64,000 nt of DNA from Rhizobium sp. ICMP 5592 (GCF_009498525.1 NZ_QSNT01000003.1:327977-391976), one strand, 5' to 3'. Counted from the first letter of the stretch, positions 25,171 to 33,821 are shown. The notes: generated by a model not told the origin, from the sequence alone. Made by a program: numbers and translations.

Positions 25171-25497
25171 GTGTCTTGGATAAGCTTTGACGGCGGTTCA
25201 ACGCTGGGTCATCGAGGATCGGAAGACGGCGTGATTCTATTGGATGAAGAACACACCGCGGGTGCGCGCGTCACACTCGAAAAATGTGATCGCGTGCCAT
25301 TTGCCATTACCTTTGGCCTCTACGGCAACATGGTCCACACTGTTTTTATCGGCAGTGAGCAGGAGAGTCTGGACACTTTCCGTGCGATCAAGACGAACCT
25401 CGAGGAACTGATCGCTATATGGCCGGAGAAGGATGCGCCGGCCGATCGAGTGTCCAGATTTTATGCTGCCATATCGGATTTTGCGCAGCGTTTTTAA
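25171..25497 (+). CDS. Hypothetical protein
   Basis: This 108-residue frame starts with GTG, preceded by an AGGAT at about six bases. It predicts a soluble mixed alpha/beta protein with acidic patches and no signal or membrane segment; a middle ITFGLYGNMVHTVFIG strand pair and a helix rich in Glu are visible. I do not recognise a family. It lies 40 bases after amn on the same strand and could be read through, though function is unrelated as far as can be seen. Confidence 0.6.
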   Translation: MSWISFDGGSTLGHRGSEDGVILLDEEHTAGARVTLEKCDRVPFAITFGLYGNMVHTVFIGSEQESLDTFRAIKTNLEELIAIWPEKDAPADRVSRFYAAISDFAQRF

Positions 25498-25506
25498 CGC
25501 AACTTT

Positions 25507-25740
25507 TCAATTCGCTGACATCGGCGCCACTATATCTGCACGTTGACTTGCCGCCACTTGCGGATAACCGGTCGTGGGTTCCGCTGCCCAGCTGAGGCAG
25601 AGGATCAGTATGGCGAAGGCGCCGAAGCCTACTGCCGTGCGAAGAATGTCCTTGCGGAGATCGCCGATCTCCAACAGCTCCTTTTCCGACAGGGCCTTCT
25701 CTCTCCACTGACTTAGCAGTGCTGCTTCCAGATTATACAT
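25507..25740 (-). CDS. Small single-pass membrane protein
   Basis: The 77-residue product has an N-terminal helix (ALLSQWREKALSEKELLEIGDLRKD) and one membrane segment at about residues 34-53 (AVGFGAFAILILCLSWA). AAGGAGAG before the ATG supports the start. It is divergent from the DGPF/ECF42 operon and could share its control region. No family is recognised. The upstream in-frame extension runs across the opposing operon and is not credible. Confidence 0.65.
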   Translation of the reverse strand: MYNLEAALLSQWREKALSEKELLEIGDLRKDILRTAVGFGAFAILILCLSWAAEPTTGYPQVAASQRADIVAPMSAN

Positions 25741-25832
25741 GTCCGTCTCTCCTTTGTTGAAGACGGACCTTGTCGACCGGACCCAGCCCTTTTCGACAGC
25801 GGTCAAATTTTTTGTCATGCTGCTTAAAGGGA

Positions 25833-25861
25833 TGTCGATTTGCGCGCGGCCCGCTCGTCTA
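25833..25861 (+). promoter_or_regulatory. Candidate ECF42 promoter of the DGPF operon
   Basis: TGTCGA at 25833-25838 and CGTC at 25856-25859 are separated by 17 bases and end 36 bases before the first DGPF gene. This fits the TGTCGA and CGA/TC elements that I recall for promoters of the ECF42 group. It suggests the sigma factor at the end of the operon drives its own operon. Another TGTCGA is at 25771. Confidence 0.6.
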
Positions 25862-25895
25862 TGGCCATCAGCAAATGGAAGAGGAGACGGCTGCG

Positions 25896-26255
25896 ATGAA
25901 ATATCTTTGTCAGGTCTGGTTCGACGGCACGAGGCTCGATGCCATGACGAAAGAGGAAAAGCACAGGCTCGATTCGGATTCGCTCGGATATGACCGGGAT
26001 CTGATGGCAAGCGGGCACATGATCCATGCCGAGGCGCTGCAATCGCCAAGCGCGGCGGTGACCGTGCGGGTGCGCAACGGCGAGACCTCGGTGACCGACG
26101 GCCCGTTTATCGAGACCAAGGAATATCTCGGCGGCTTTATCCTGATCGACGCCAAGGATCTGAACGACGCCATTCGCATCGCGGCGGGCATACCGCTGGC
26201 AAAGCTCGGCGCAATCGAAGTGCGGCCGATCTATTCCTTCGGTCCCGAACTCTGA
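25896..26255 (+). CDS. DGPF/YciI-family protein 1
   Basis: The 119-residue protein starts MKYLCQVWFDG and carries the family core VRNGETSVTDGPFIETKEYLGGFILIDAKDLNDAI, including the DGPF motif. YciI-like proteins are small ferredoxin-like folds often dimeric, with unknown catalytic role. This is the first of three neighbouring paralogues ahead of an ECF sigma gene, a classic neighbourhood of ECF42. GAGGAGA lies before the ATG. Its gene is 11 bases from the second copy. Confidence 0.92.
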   Translation: MKYLCQVWFDGTRLDAMTKEEKHRLDSDSLGYDRDLMASGHMIHAEALQSPSAAVTVRVRNGETSVTDGPFIETKEYLGGFILIDAKDLNDAIRIAAGIPLAKLGAIEVRPIYSFGPEL

Positions 26256-26265
26256 GGAGACGACG

Positions 26266-26628
26266 ATGAAATTTCTCTGCCAGGTTTGGTTCGACTCCGC
26301 CGAAATCGCCACCCTCACCGAAGAAGAAGGACGGCGGCTGACGCTGGAGTCCATCGATAGCGACAACCGGTTGCGCGACAGCGGGCATCTCATCGTCGCC
26401 AATGCCTTGCGGGAGCCGGAGACCGCCAGAACCGTGCGGGTACGCAAGGGCGAAGCCACGGTCACCGACGGCCCCTTTGCCGAGATCAAGGAGCATCTTG
26501 GCGGCTTCGTACTGATCGAGGCTAAGGACATGGAGGAAGCAACGCGTATCGCCGCTACCTTCCCCGTTGCCCGATATGGCATGATCGAAGTCCGCGCAGC
26601 CTTCGACATCCGGTTTCCGGATGAATAG
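26266..26628 (+). CDS. DGPF/YciI-family protein 2
   Basis: This 120-residue paralogue starts MKFLCQVWFDSAEI and contains VRKGEATVTDGPFAEIKEHLGGFVLIEAKDMEEA. It is close to the first copy in length and sequence, especially over the DGPF core, pointing to local duplication. It sits between copies one and three in the operon with short spacers. The product may form mixed dimers with its neighbours; that is inference. Confidence 0.92.
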   Translation: MKFLCQVWFDSAEIATLTEEEGRRLTLESIDSDNRLRDSGHLIVANALREPETARTVRVRKGEATVTDGPFAEIKEHLGGFVLIEAKDMEEATRIAATFPVARYGMIEVRAAFDIRFPDE

Positions 26629-26646
26629 GCGCCAAGGGAGAGAGTG

Positions 26647-27024
26647 ATGCGATTTCTATGCCTGATCTACACATCTGTCGACGTCGACGGAAGGCTGACG
26701 CAAAGCGAGATGAATCATCTGATCGGCGAGCATTTCGTCTATGATGAGGGACTGCGGCAGGACGGCACCCTGATTGTTTCGGATGCGCTGGAGCCCCGAG
26801 ACAAATCGATCGTCATCCGGCCGCAAGGCGACAGGTTTTCGGTGACGGATGGGCCATTCGTGGAGACGAAGGAACATCTGGCCGGTTTCTACCTCATCGA
26901 GGCGCCCGATCTGGATCGCGCGACCGATATCGCCAAACACATTCCCTCGGCACGTTATGGTGCCATAGAGATTCGACCGGTGCGTATCCTGACCCTTCGG
27001 GGAGACCTAGCAGAGGAGCGCTGA
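26647..27024 (+). CDS. DGPF/YciI-family protein 3
   Basis: The 125-residue third paralogue begins MRFLCLIYTSVDVDG and keeps QGDRFSVTDGPFVETKEHLAGFYLIEAPDLDRA. It is more divergent than the first two. ATG at 26647 follows GGGAGAG; a GTG three bases earlier is less likely. It ends four bases before the sigma factor start, so translation is probably coupled. The domain does not show an obvious metal or nucleotide site. Confidence 0.92.
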   Translation: MRFLCLIYTSVDVDGRLTQSEMNHLIGEHFVYDEGLRQDGTLIVSDALEPRDKSIVIRPQGDRFSVTDGPFVETKEHLAGFYLIEAPDLDRATDIAKHIPSARYGAIEIRPVRILTLRGDLAEER

Positions 27025-27028
27025 CGCC

Positions 27029-28276
27029 GTGTCTCTGAACGCAACCATCGACGATATCTACCGCAGCCAATCGCGCCGTGTGCTGGCGACGCTGATCCGC
27101 CTGCTGGGCGATTTCGACCGAGCGGAAGAGGCACTGCACGATGCCTTCGCAGCGGCGGCGCAGCAATGGACAGAGGAGACGATACCGGCCAACCCCTATG
27201 CCTGGCTGGTCTCGGCCGGCCGTTTCCGCGCGATAGACCACATCCGGCGACGCACGCGTTTCGACGCCTCCAGGGCCGATATCACCGATAGCCTCTATCC
27301 GGAGGGCGAGATGATGGAGATCGCCGAAAGCCAGGAGATCGAAGACGATATGCTGCGGTTGATCTTCACTTGCTGCCATCCGCTCATTCCCGCCGAAGCA
27401 CAGATGGCGATGGCGCTGCGCGAGGTCTGCGGCCTGACGACGGAAGAGATCGCCCATGCCTTTTTGGTTCCGGCACCAACCGTCGCCCAGCGCATCGTCC
27501 GCGCCAAGAACCGCATCCGCGCCGCCCATATTCCCTATGAAGTCCCGGCAAAGACGGAGCTGCCGGAACGGCTGGCGCAGGTGCTGCACGTCATCTACCT
27601 CGTCTTTAACGAAGGCTATTCCGCTTCCTCCGGCGCGGCAATCGTCCGCGCAGACCTTGCCGCCGAGGCCATCCGTCTCGGCCGTCTGCTGCTGACGCTC
27701 CTGCCTGATCCGGAAGTGGCCGGCCTACTGTCAATGATGCTGCTGCAGGATTCGCGGCGGCTGGCGCGGACAAGCGCCTCAGGCGACCTCATTCTGCTTG
27801 CCGATCAGAACCGGTCGCTCTGGGATGGCGCGAAGATCCGCGAGGGACTGGCCTTTGCGGCCGAGGCGATGGCGGGCGAAAGCGTCGGCAGTTATGCGCT
27901 GCAAGCGGCAATTGCCGCCGAGCATGCACGCGCTATAACGCCGGACCAGACCGACTGGCGACGGATCGTGGCGCTTTACGATCTGTTGCTGGTGGCGCAT
28001 CCCTCGCCTGTCGTCGAGCTCAACCGGGCCGTCGCCGTTTCGATGTGCGATGGACCAGCGGCGGGACTGCGGATCGTCGACGACCTGCTTGGCGAGGAGC
28101 GGCTGGCGAGATATCACCTCGCCCACGCGGCAAGAGCCGATTTCCTGCGTCAGCTCGGCCGCGACGACGATGCGCGACGAGCTTACGAAACCGCGCTCTC
28201 GCTTTGCCATCAGGAACCCGAGCAGGCGTTTTTGCACAAAAGACTGGCCGAACTTGCCGGCAAGACCGGGCGATAG
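27029..28276 (+). CDS. ECF42-type RNA polymerase sigma factor
   Basis: The 415-residue sigma factor has region 2 near residues 10-80 (RSQSRRVLATLIRLLGDFDRAEEALHDAF), region 4 near 120-165 (LREVCGLTTEEIAHAFLVPAPTVAQRIVRAKNRIR), and a long C-terminal extension with helical TPR-like repeats. An extension of about 200 residues and adjoining DGPF genes are features of the ECF42 group, which uses the extension in place of a classical anti-sigma factor. No anti-sigma gene is seen here. The GTG start is close to the third DGPF gene. Targets beyond its own operon are unknown. Confidence 0.93.
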   Translation: MSLNATIDDIYRSQSRRVLATLIRLLGDFDRAEEALHDAFAAAAQQWTEETIPANPYAWLVSAGRFRAIDHIRRRTRFDASRADITDSLYPEGEMMEIAESQEIEDDMLRLIFTCCHPLIPAEAQMAMALREVCGLTTEEIAHAFLVPAPTVAQRIVRAKNRIRAAHIPYEVPAKTELPERLAQVLHVIYLVFNEGYSASSGAAIVRADLAAEAIRLGRLLLTLLPDPEVAGLLSMMLLQDSRRLARTSASGDLILLADQNRSLWDGAKIREGLAFAAEAMAGESVGSYALQAAIAAEHARAITPDQTDWRRIVALYDLLLVAHPSPVVELNRAVAVSMCDGPAAGLRIVDDLLGEERLARYHLAHAARADFLRQLGRDDDARRAYETALSLCHQEPEQAFLHKRLAELAGKTGR

Positions 28277-28282
28277 GCTCGG

Positions 28283-29242
28283 TCAGGCCCGCTTCCTGGA
28301 GGCGAGCAGGCCAAGCGCCGTGCCCGTCAGAGCCGAGACGACGATCAGCAGATGGGCGTTGATGCTGGCCTGTGCGAGATTATCGATAGCCGCTTTCGCG
28401 CCCGACGCCCCGAAGGCCATGGCCCCGGCGGTGATGCCGGCCGGATAGGTGCCGACGCCACCGGGCGCATGCACCGGTAGCACCGAGGAAAGCTCGCCGC
28501 CGAGCGCGCCGCCGAAGCTGGCCGAGAGCGGCGTGACATTCATCAGGCCGAGCGCCCAGGCGAGTACCGCCACCTTCACCAGCCAGTTGACCACCGTCGT
28601 CAGCCAGGCGCGGGCAAAAGCGCCGGCGTCGGCGGGCAGGCCGCGCTCCAGTTCATGCACCAGTCCCTGCGCCTTCTTCGGCAGAGCCTTGGCTGCAAAG
28701 CGGATCAGCGGCCGGCGCAAGGCAAAGCCGGCGACCGGCAAAAGCAGGAAGGCGACCCAGACTATCCAGGCAAGTGCCGGATAGGGCGAGGCAAACGCAA
28801 GGCCGATGCCGGCTGCGGCCAGCAGCGCATGGAGGTCGAAGAGCCGCATGACGAACAGCGCCGAAGTGCTGCGCGCCAGGGGAATGCCGAATTCCGAGCG
28901 CATCAGCACCGGGAAGCTGGTCTCGCCCGCGCGGAAGGGCATCATGATGTTGAGGAGATTGTGAACCTGCGTCACGCGGAAGAGTGCCGCGAAATGGCCG
29001 CCGGTCTCCTTCGGGAAATAATCGTAGATGCGCCAGGTGCGCAGGAAATAGGTGCCGGTCAAAAGCGCCAGCGCCAGCAGGATGGGCAGGACGCCGACCT
29101 TGCCCCATTGCGCCAGGATCGAGCTCCAGCCCCAGAACCACTCGATGAAGGCGGCATAGGCGAGCACGACAGCCAGTGTCAGCAACGTCATTCGGTTGCG
29201 AATAAACCAGTTCTGTCGGCTGGCAACCATCGGAGTCTTCAT
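28283..29242 (-). CDS. Flippase-like UPF0104 membrane protein
   Basis: The 319-residue protein has about eight hydrophobic segments and belongs to the lysylphosphatidylglycerol synthase transmembrane / flippase-like (YbhN, UPF0104) group. Recognisable parts are LRTWRIYDYFP, LLNIMMPFRAGETSFP and the later PVHAPGGVGTYPAGITAGAM. The group moves or modifies lipid-linked molecules at the membrane. It is divergent from a GT2 gene that has the polyprenyl-glycosyltransferase look, suggesting a shared envelope glycan or lipid step. The ECF42 gene converges on its end. Confidence 0.85.
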   Translation of the reverse strand: MKTPMVASRQNWFIRNRMTLLTLAVVLAYAAFIEWFWGWSSILAQWGKVGVLPILLALALLTGTYFLRTWRIYDYFPKETGGHFAALFRVTQVHNLLNIMMPFRAGETSFPVLMRSEFGIPLARSTSALFVMRLFDLHALLAAAGIGLAFASPYPALAWIVWVAFLLLPVAGFALRRPLIRFAAKALPKKAQGLVHELERGLPADAGAFARAWLTTVVNWLVKVAVLAWALGLMNVTPLSASFGGALGGELSSVLPVHAPGGVGTYPAGITAGAMAFGASGAKAAIDNLAQASINAHLLIVVSALTGTALGLLASRKRA

Positions 29243-29299
29243 GTAGTTAGAGCACCAAATGCGAGCGGAGGCTGACGCCGGACATGTCGCTCGTTCTGT

Positions 29300-29322
29300 C
29301 CGGCAGGTTCTGCCGGTCTTTT
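29300..29322 (+). terminator. Terminator-like hairpin before the GT2 start
   Basis: CCGGCAG, GTT, CTGCCGG make a perfect seven-base-pair stem followed by TCTTTT. It lies only 15 bases before the TTG start and within the divergent spacer, and so would be in the leader of the GT2 mRNA if the promoter is upstream. It could attenuate this transcript. Confidence 0.5.
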
Positions 29323-29336
29323 AGGAGAAAGAAGAG

Positions 29337-30356
29337 TTGCAGACAACGGCAGAGTCGATCCTCTCCCTGGCCGACACGGCAAACGCCCTTGAGCTTTCGC
29401 TGGTCGTGCCCGTCTTTAATGAGGAAGAAAGCGTCGGACCGCTGATCGAGCGCATCTGTTCCGCGATGGTGGATTTCACCAAGCCGTGGGAACTGATCCT
29501 GATCGACGATGGCAGCACCGATGCCACGCTCGCCAATGCGCGCCGCTCGCTCGGGCGCGCGGGGCTGACGCTGCGCATCGTCGAGCTTCAGCGCAATTTC
29601 GGCCAGACCGCCGCCATGCAGGCCGGCATCGACGCCGCCACCGGCCGGCTGATCGCCACCATGGACGGTGACCTGCAGAACGACCCGAAGGACATCCCCT
29701 CGATGGTCGAGGAACTGGAGCGCCGGCAGCTCGACCTGCTCGTCGGCTGGCGCAAGAACCGTCAGGACGGGTTGCTCCTGCGCAAGATCCCCTCCTGGTG
29801 CGCCAACTACCTCATCGGTCGCATCACCGGCGTCAAGCTGCACGACTATGGCTGCAGCCTGAAGATCTACCGCGCCACGATCATCAAGCAGGTGAAGCTG
29901 ATGGGCGAGATGCACCGCTTCATCCCCGCCTGGGTCGCCGGCGTCGTGCCGAGCTCGCGCATCGGCGAAGTCCCGGTTACTCACCATGCGCGCCAGCACG
30001 GCACGTCGAAATACGGGATATCGCGGACCTTCCGCGTCATCCTCGACCTGCTGTCGGTGATGTTCTTCATGCGCTACAAGGCCCGGCCGGGCCATTTCTT
30101 CGGCTCTCTCGGCCTTGGTCTCGGAGCGCTGTCCGCAATCGTGCTGTTCTGGCTCTTCATCGACAAGTTCATCTTCGGCGACGATATCGGCAACAGGCCG
30201 CTGCTATTGGTCGGGATCGTGCTGCTGTTGTCGTCAGTCCAGATGATCACCACCGGAATCCTCGCCGAAATGATCGCGCGCATCTACTATCGTGACGATC
30301 TGTCGCCGAACTATATCGTCCGCAAGATCTTCGATCGGAATAATCAGGAAGCATAG
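29337..30356 (+). CDS. GT2 polyprenyl-phosphate-type glycosyltransferase
   Basis: The 339-residue protein has an N-terminal GT-A domain (LSLVVPVFNEEESV, LILIDDGSTDAT, MDGDLQNDPKDIP) and two C-terminal membrane segments near residues 235-260 and 270-300. This layout fits ArnC/GtrB/DPM1-like enzymes which load a sugar on a polyprenyl phosphate carrier at the cytoplasmic face. The start is TTG with AGGAG nine bases upstream. A flippase-like gene is divergent on its left and a NUDIX gene follows on its right, but the sugar is unknown. Confidence 0.92.
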   Translation: MQTTAESILSLADTANALELSLVVPVFNEEESVGPLIERICSAMVDFTKPWELILIDDGSTDATLANARRSLGRAGLTLRIVELQRNFGQTAAMQAGIDAATGRLIATMDGDLQNDPKDIPSMVEELERRQLDLLVGWRKNRQDGLLLRKIPSWCANYLIGRITGVKLHDYGCSLKIYRATIIKQVKLMGEMHRFIPAWVAGVVPSSRIGEVPVTHHARQHGTSKYGISRTFRVILDLLSVMFFMRYKARPGHFFGSLGLGLGALSAIVLFWLFIDKFIFGDDIGNRPLLLVGIVLLLSSVQMITTGILAEMIARIYYRDDLSPNYIVRKIFDRNNQEA

Positions 30357-30409
30357 GCTTCCGATGCACGGATAGGCCGATCCTCGTCGTCTCAACGCCG
30401 GAACCACTC

Positions 30410-31030
30410 ATGGACCCGACCGAAAAGCCAACAAGTGCCTTGCTTGACCCCGGCGATCTTCCAGCATGGGAGGTCAAAAGCTCCACCCATCTGCTGCACG
30501 ACCGGTGGCTGAAGGTCCGGGCCGACACTTGCGTCACGGCGGAAGGCGTAGAGATTGCGCCCTATTATGTGCTGGAATACCCAGACTGGGTGGAAGTGGT
30601 GGCGCTCGATGCCGAGGACAATATCTATCTGGTCCAGCAATATCGCCATGGTCTGGGCGTCGTCGCGCTGGAACTGCCGGGCGGCGCTATTGACGCGCGC
30701 GATGCAGGCCCGGTCGAGGCTGCGGCGCGAGAGCTGAGGGAAGAGACTGGCCTCTCTACTCCTGAATGGGAATATGTGGGCAGCCTTGCCGCCAACCCGG
30801 CCACCCACACCAACCTTTGCCATATCGTACTTGCCCGCAACGTCGAACTCACCGAGAAGCCCTCGGACGATCCGACCGAGCGCATCCGCCTCATACGCAT
30901 GCCGATCCGGCAGGCTATCGGGCTGGCGCTCGAGGGCAAGATGATCCAGGTCATTCATGTCGCGGCACTGACGCTTGCCCTGCATAAGGCGGGCAAATGG
31001 GACGCGCCTTCCCCGGCGAACAAGAACTGA
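30410..31030 (+). CDS. NUDIX hydrolase (ADP-ribose pyrophosphatase-like)
   Basis: The 206-residue protein has a NUDIX box, with GGAIDARDAGPVEAAA before RELREETGL. The segment between the glycine and RELREETG is one residue longer than canonical and lacks the usual first glutamate, while an aspartate stands nearby. The general layout (VVALDAEDNIYLVQQYRHG before the box) resembles ADP-ribose or nucleotide-sugar hydrolases. It is downstream of the GT2 gene by 53 bases and could clean up nucleotide sugars. It ends right against the convergent aminotransferase stop. Confidence 0.9.
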   Translation: MDPTEKPTSALLDPGDLPAWEVKSSTHLLHDRWLKVRADTCVTAEGVEIAPYYVLEYPDWVEVVALDAEDNIYLVQQYRHGLGVVALELPGGAIDARDAGPVEAAARELREETGLSTPEWEYVGSLAANPATHTNLCHIVLARNVELTEKPSDDPTERIRLIRMPIRQAIGLALEGKMIQVIHVAALTLALHKAGKWDAPSPANKN

Positions 31031-32398
31031 CTAGATTTTCGCCTCCGCCCAGACGGCATCCAGCGCCAGACGCGTGATGCGGACCATCTCGTCCACCTGA
31101 TCGTGGCTGATGATCAGCGGCGGCGAGGCCAACATGCGGTCGGCGGTGGCCCGCAGGACGAGACCATTGGTCAAGGCGTGGTTGCGCACGGCCGAGCCGA
31201 TGGCATCCGGCTTTTCGAAACGGCGGCGGGTGGATTTGTCGGCGGCAAGCTGGAGTGCGCCCATCAGCCCGATGCTCACCGCTTCGCCCACCATGTCGTG
31301 ATCGGCCAAGCTGCCCCACGCCTTGGCGAAATAAGGGCCGATGTCGTCGCGGACGCGCTCGATCAGCCTCTCGTCCTCGATGATCCTCAAATTTTCCAGC
31401 GCTGCGGCAGCACAGACCGGATGACCGGAATAGGTGAAGCCGTGGTTGAACTCGCCGACCTCGTTGATCAGCACATCGGCGATGCGGTCGCTGACCAGCA
31501 CGCCGCCGATCGGCAGATAGCCGGATGACAGGCCCTTGGCGATCGGGGCGAGATCCGGCTCGACCCCGAAATGCTGATAGCCGAACCAGGAGCCGAGCCT
31601 TCCGAAGCCGCAGATTACCTCGTCGCAGACGAGAAGAATGTTCCTTGCCTTGCAGATGCGGGCGATTTCCGGCCAATAGGTCGAGGGTGGAATGATGACG
31701 CCGCCCGCTCCCTGCACCGGCTCGGCGATGAAGGCCGCGACATTGTCCTCGCCCAGCTCGTCGATCTTCTCTTCCAGCTCGCGAGCGACCTTCAGGCCGA
31801 ATTCTTCCGGTGAGAGATCGCCGCCTTCGCCGTACCAATAGGGCTGCCCGATATGGACGACGCCGGGGATCGGCAGGTCGCCCTGCTCGTGCATGTATTT
31901 CATCCCGCCCATGCTGGCGCCGGCAACCGTGGAACCGTGATAACCGTTACGACGCGCAATGACGGCCTTCTTCGTCGGCTTGCCCACGGCGCTCCAATAG
32001 ACGCGCGCCATGCGGAACCAGGTGTCGTTGGCCTCCGAGCCGGAATTGGTGAAGAAGACATGATTGAAATGCGGGCCGGCATGGGCGCAGACTTTCTGCG
32101 ACAGCAGCGTCGCCGGCGTCGTCGTCGTGCCGAAGAAGGTGTTGTAGTAGGGCAGCTCGTTCATCTGCCGGATGGCGGCATCGGCAATTTCCGTTCGCCC
32201 GTAGCCGATATTGACACACCAGAGCCCGGCAAAGCCATCGAGATATTTATTGCCGTTGCTGTCGAAGATGTAAACGCCCTGGCCGCGCTGGATGATCCGC
32301 GCGCCGTCGGCGTTCAACTTCTTCATGTCCGCGAAGGGATGGAGATGATGAGCGGCATCGATGGCGGCGAGATTGGAGCGGCTGGAAGTGTCGGACAT
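31031..32398 (-). CDS. Class III omega-aminotransferase (putrescine-pyruvate type candidate)
   Basis: The 455-residue PLP enzyme has FTNSGSEANDTWFRMARVYW near residues 115-135, the PLP aspartate in LLVCDEVICGFGR, and the lysine in LAPIAKGLSSGYLPIGG. It belongs to the aspartate aminotransferase superfamily III with SpuC-like features. It is divergent from a gamma-glutamylputrescine synthetase gene, and polyamine or omega-amino acid transamination is the favoured role. The start at 32398 (SDTSSRSNLAAIDA) is chosen because the longer frame extends into the opposite gene. Confidence 0.9.
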   Translation of the reverse strand: MSDTSSRSNLAAIDAAHHLHPFADMKKLNADGARIIQRGQGVYIFDSNGNKYLDGFAGLWCVNIGYGRTEIADAAIRQMNELPYYNTFFGTTTTPATLLSQKVCAHAGPHFNHVFFTNSGSEANDTWFRMARVYWSAVGKPTKKAVIARRNGYHGSTVAGASMGGMKYMHEQGDLPIPGVVHIGQPYWYGEGGDLSPEEFGLKVARELEEKIDELGEDNVAAFIAEPVQGAGGVIIPPSTYWPEIARICKARNILLVCDEVICGFGRLGSWFGYQHFGVEPDLAPIAKGLSSGYLPIGGVLVSDRIADVLINEVGEFNHGFTYSGHPVCAAAALENLRIIEDERLIERVRDDIGPYFAKAWGSLADHDMVGEAVSIGLMGALQLAADKSTRRRFEKPDAIGSAVRNHALTNGLVLRATADRMLASPPLIISHDQVDEMVRITRLALDAVWAEAKI

Positions 32399-32480
32399 CG
32401 TTTGCAGAATCCCTATCGGATTGAAAGGCTGGCTTCGATCGTTTACGACCATGACGTGAGCATCGGGGAATGACAAGGGC

Positions 32481-33821
32481 ATGGCGGCTGACAACGCGAC
32501 CAAGGGACTAGCACGCATCGAAGTGCTGATCGCCGACATGAACGGCCGCCTTCGCGGCAAGCAGATCCCTATCGAAGCCGAAAAGAAGGTCTTGAGCGGC
32601 GCGGTGCGCCTGCCGACCTCCACCCAATCGCTGGACATCTGGGGCTATGACAATGACGAGATCACCGGCCTGTCGATGACCATCGGCGACCCCGATGGCA
32701 CCTGCGTCGTCGACCCGCGCACGCTCGCCGACATGCCCTGGGCGCCGCCAGGTTCGAAGCAGGTGCTGGCCACCATGCATGAGCTTGATGGCAGCCCAAG
32801 CTTTCAGGACCCGCGCGCGATCCTTGCCTCCGTCCTCGAACGCTACAAGGCGCTCGGCCTGACGCCTGTCGTCGCGACCGAGCTGGAATTCTATCTGCTT
32901 GCCGGCGACTGGCGCGAGCGCGATACCCCCTCGCCGCCGCCGGCGCTGATGTATCGCGGTGAGCCGAACGGCTACCAGCTTTACGACATGGATGCCGTCG
33001 ATCTGCTCGGCGACTATCTCGAGACTTTGCGCGCCTATGCCAAGGCACAAGGTCTGCCGGCCGATGCGACGACGGCGGAATTCGGCCCCGGCCAGTTCGA
33101 GGTCAACCTGCTACATCGCCCGGATGCACTGGCGGCCGCCGACGATTGCATCCTGCTGAAGCGGGTGGCCGAACAGGCGGCGCGCAAGCATGGCCTGAAA
33201 TCGACCTGCATGGCGAAACCTTATACCGACCATGCCGGCTCCGGCCTGCATGTGCATGCCAGCATCATCGACAGCAAGGGCCGCAATATTCTCGATGCGG
33301 CAGGCGGCGAGCCGGTGAAGCTGAAGTCGCTCTGCGCCGGCCTGTTGCAAACGCTGCTGGATGCGCAGCTGATCTTTGCGCCCTATGCCAATTCCTATCG
33401 CCGTTTCCAGCCCGGCTCGTTTGCACCGGTGGACCTCACCTGGGGCTACGGCCATCGCGGGACCGCCATACGCATCCCCGAAAAGGATGGGCCAGCCGCG
33501 CGCATCGAACACCGCGTCGCCGGCGCCGATGCCAATCCATATCTTATGCTGGCGGCGATCCTCGGGGGCATGCTGCTTGGATTGGAGAACGATCTCGATC
33601 CCGGCGAGGAGACAACGCCGAACCATGTGCCGGCAGATGCGCCGCAGCTGACGCATGATTTCCTCACCGCCGTCGAACGCTTCCGCGCCTCCCCCTTCAT
33701 CGCCGATATTTTCGGAGGGCGGTATCAAAAGCTCTATGGCGACACCAAGCGCAAGGAAGCGATCCTCCTCCTGCGCACCGTATCGGACTTCGATTATCGG
33801 ACCTATCTGCCGCGTCTTTGA
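32481..33821 (+). CDS. Gamma-glutamylputrescine synthetase / glutamine synthetase family
   Basis: The 446-residue enzyme is a type III-like glutamine synthetase family member. Recognisable sites are VATELEFYLL, HADHAGSGLHVHASI-like TDHAGSGLHVHAS near residue 250, the R in PEKDGPAARIEHRVAGADANPYLM, and the metal-site segments. PuuA-type enzymes join glutamate to putrescine at the first step of the Puu pathway; short versions of GS such as this lack the adenylylation loop of GlnA. The divergent omega-aminotransferase supports polyamine use. The exact amine substrate is not fixed by sequence. Confidence 0.86.
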   Translation: MAADNATKGLARIEVLIADMNGRLRGKQIPIEAEKKVLSGAVRLPTSTQSLDIWGYDNDEITGLSMTIGDPDGTCVVDPRTLADMPWAPPGSKQVLATMHELDGSPSFQDPRAILASVLERYKALGLTPVVATELEFYLLAGDWRERDTPSPPPALMYRGEPNGYQLYDMDAVDLLGDYLETLRAYAKAQGLPADATTAEFGPGQFEVNLLHRPDALAAADDCILLKRVAEQAARKHGLKSTCMAKPYTDHAGSGLHVHASIIDSKGRNILDAAGGEPVKLKSLCAGLLQTLLDAQLIFAPYANSYRRFQPGSFAPVDLTWGYGHRGTAIRIPEKDGPAARIEHRVAGADANPYLMLAAILGGMLLGLENDLDPGEETTPNHVPADAPQLTHDFLTAVERFRASPFIADIFGGRYQKLYGDTKRKEAILLLRTVSDFDYRTYLPRL

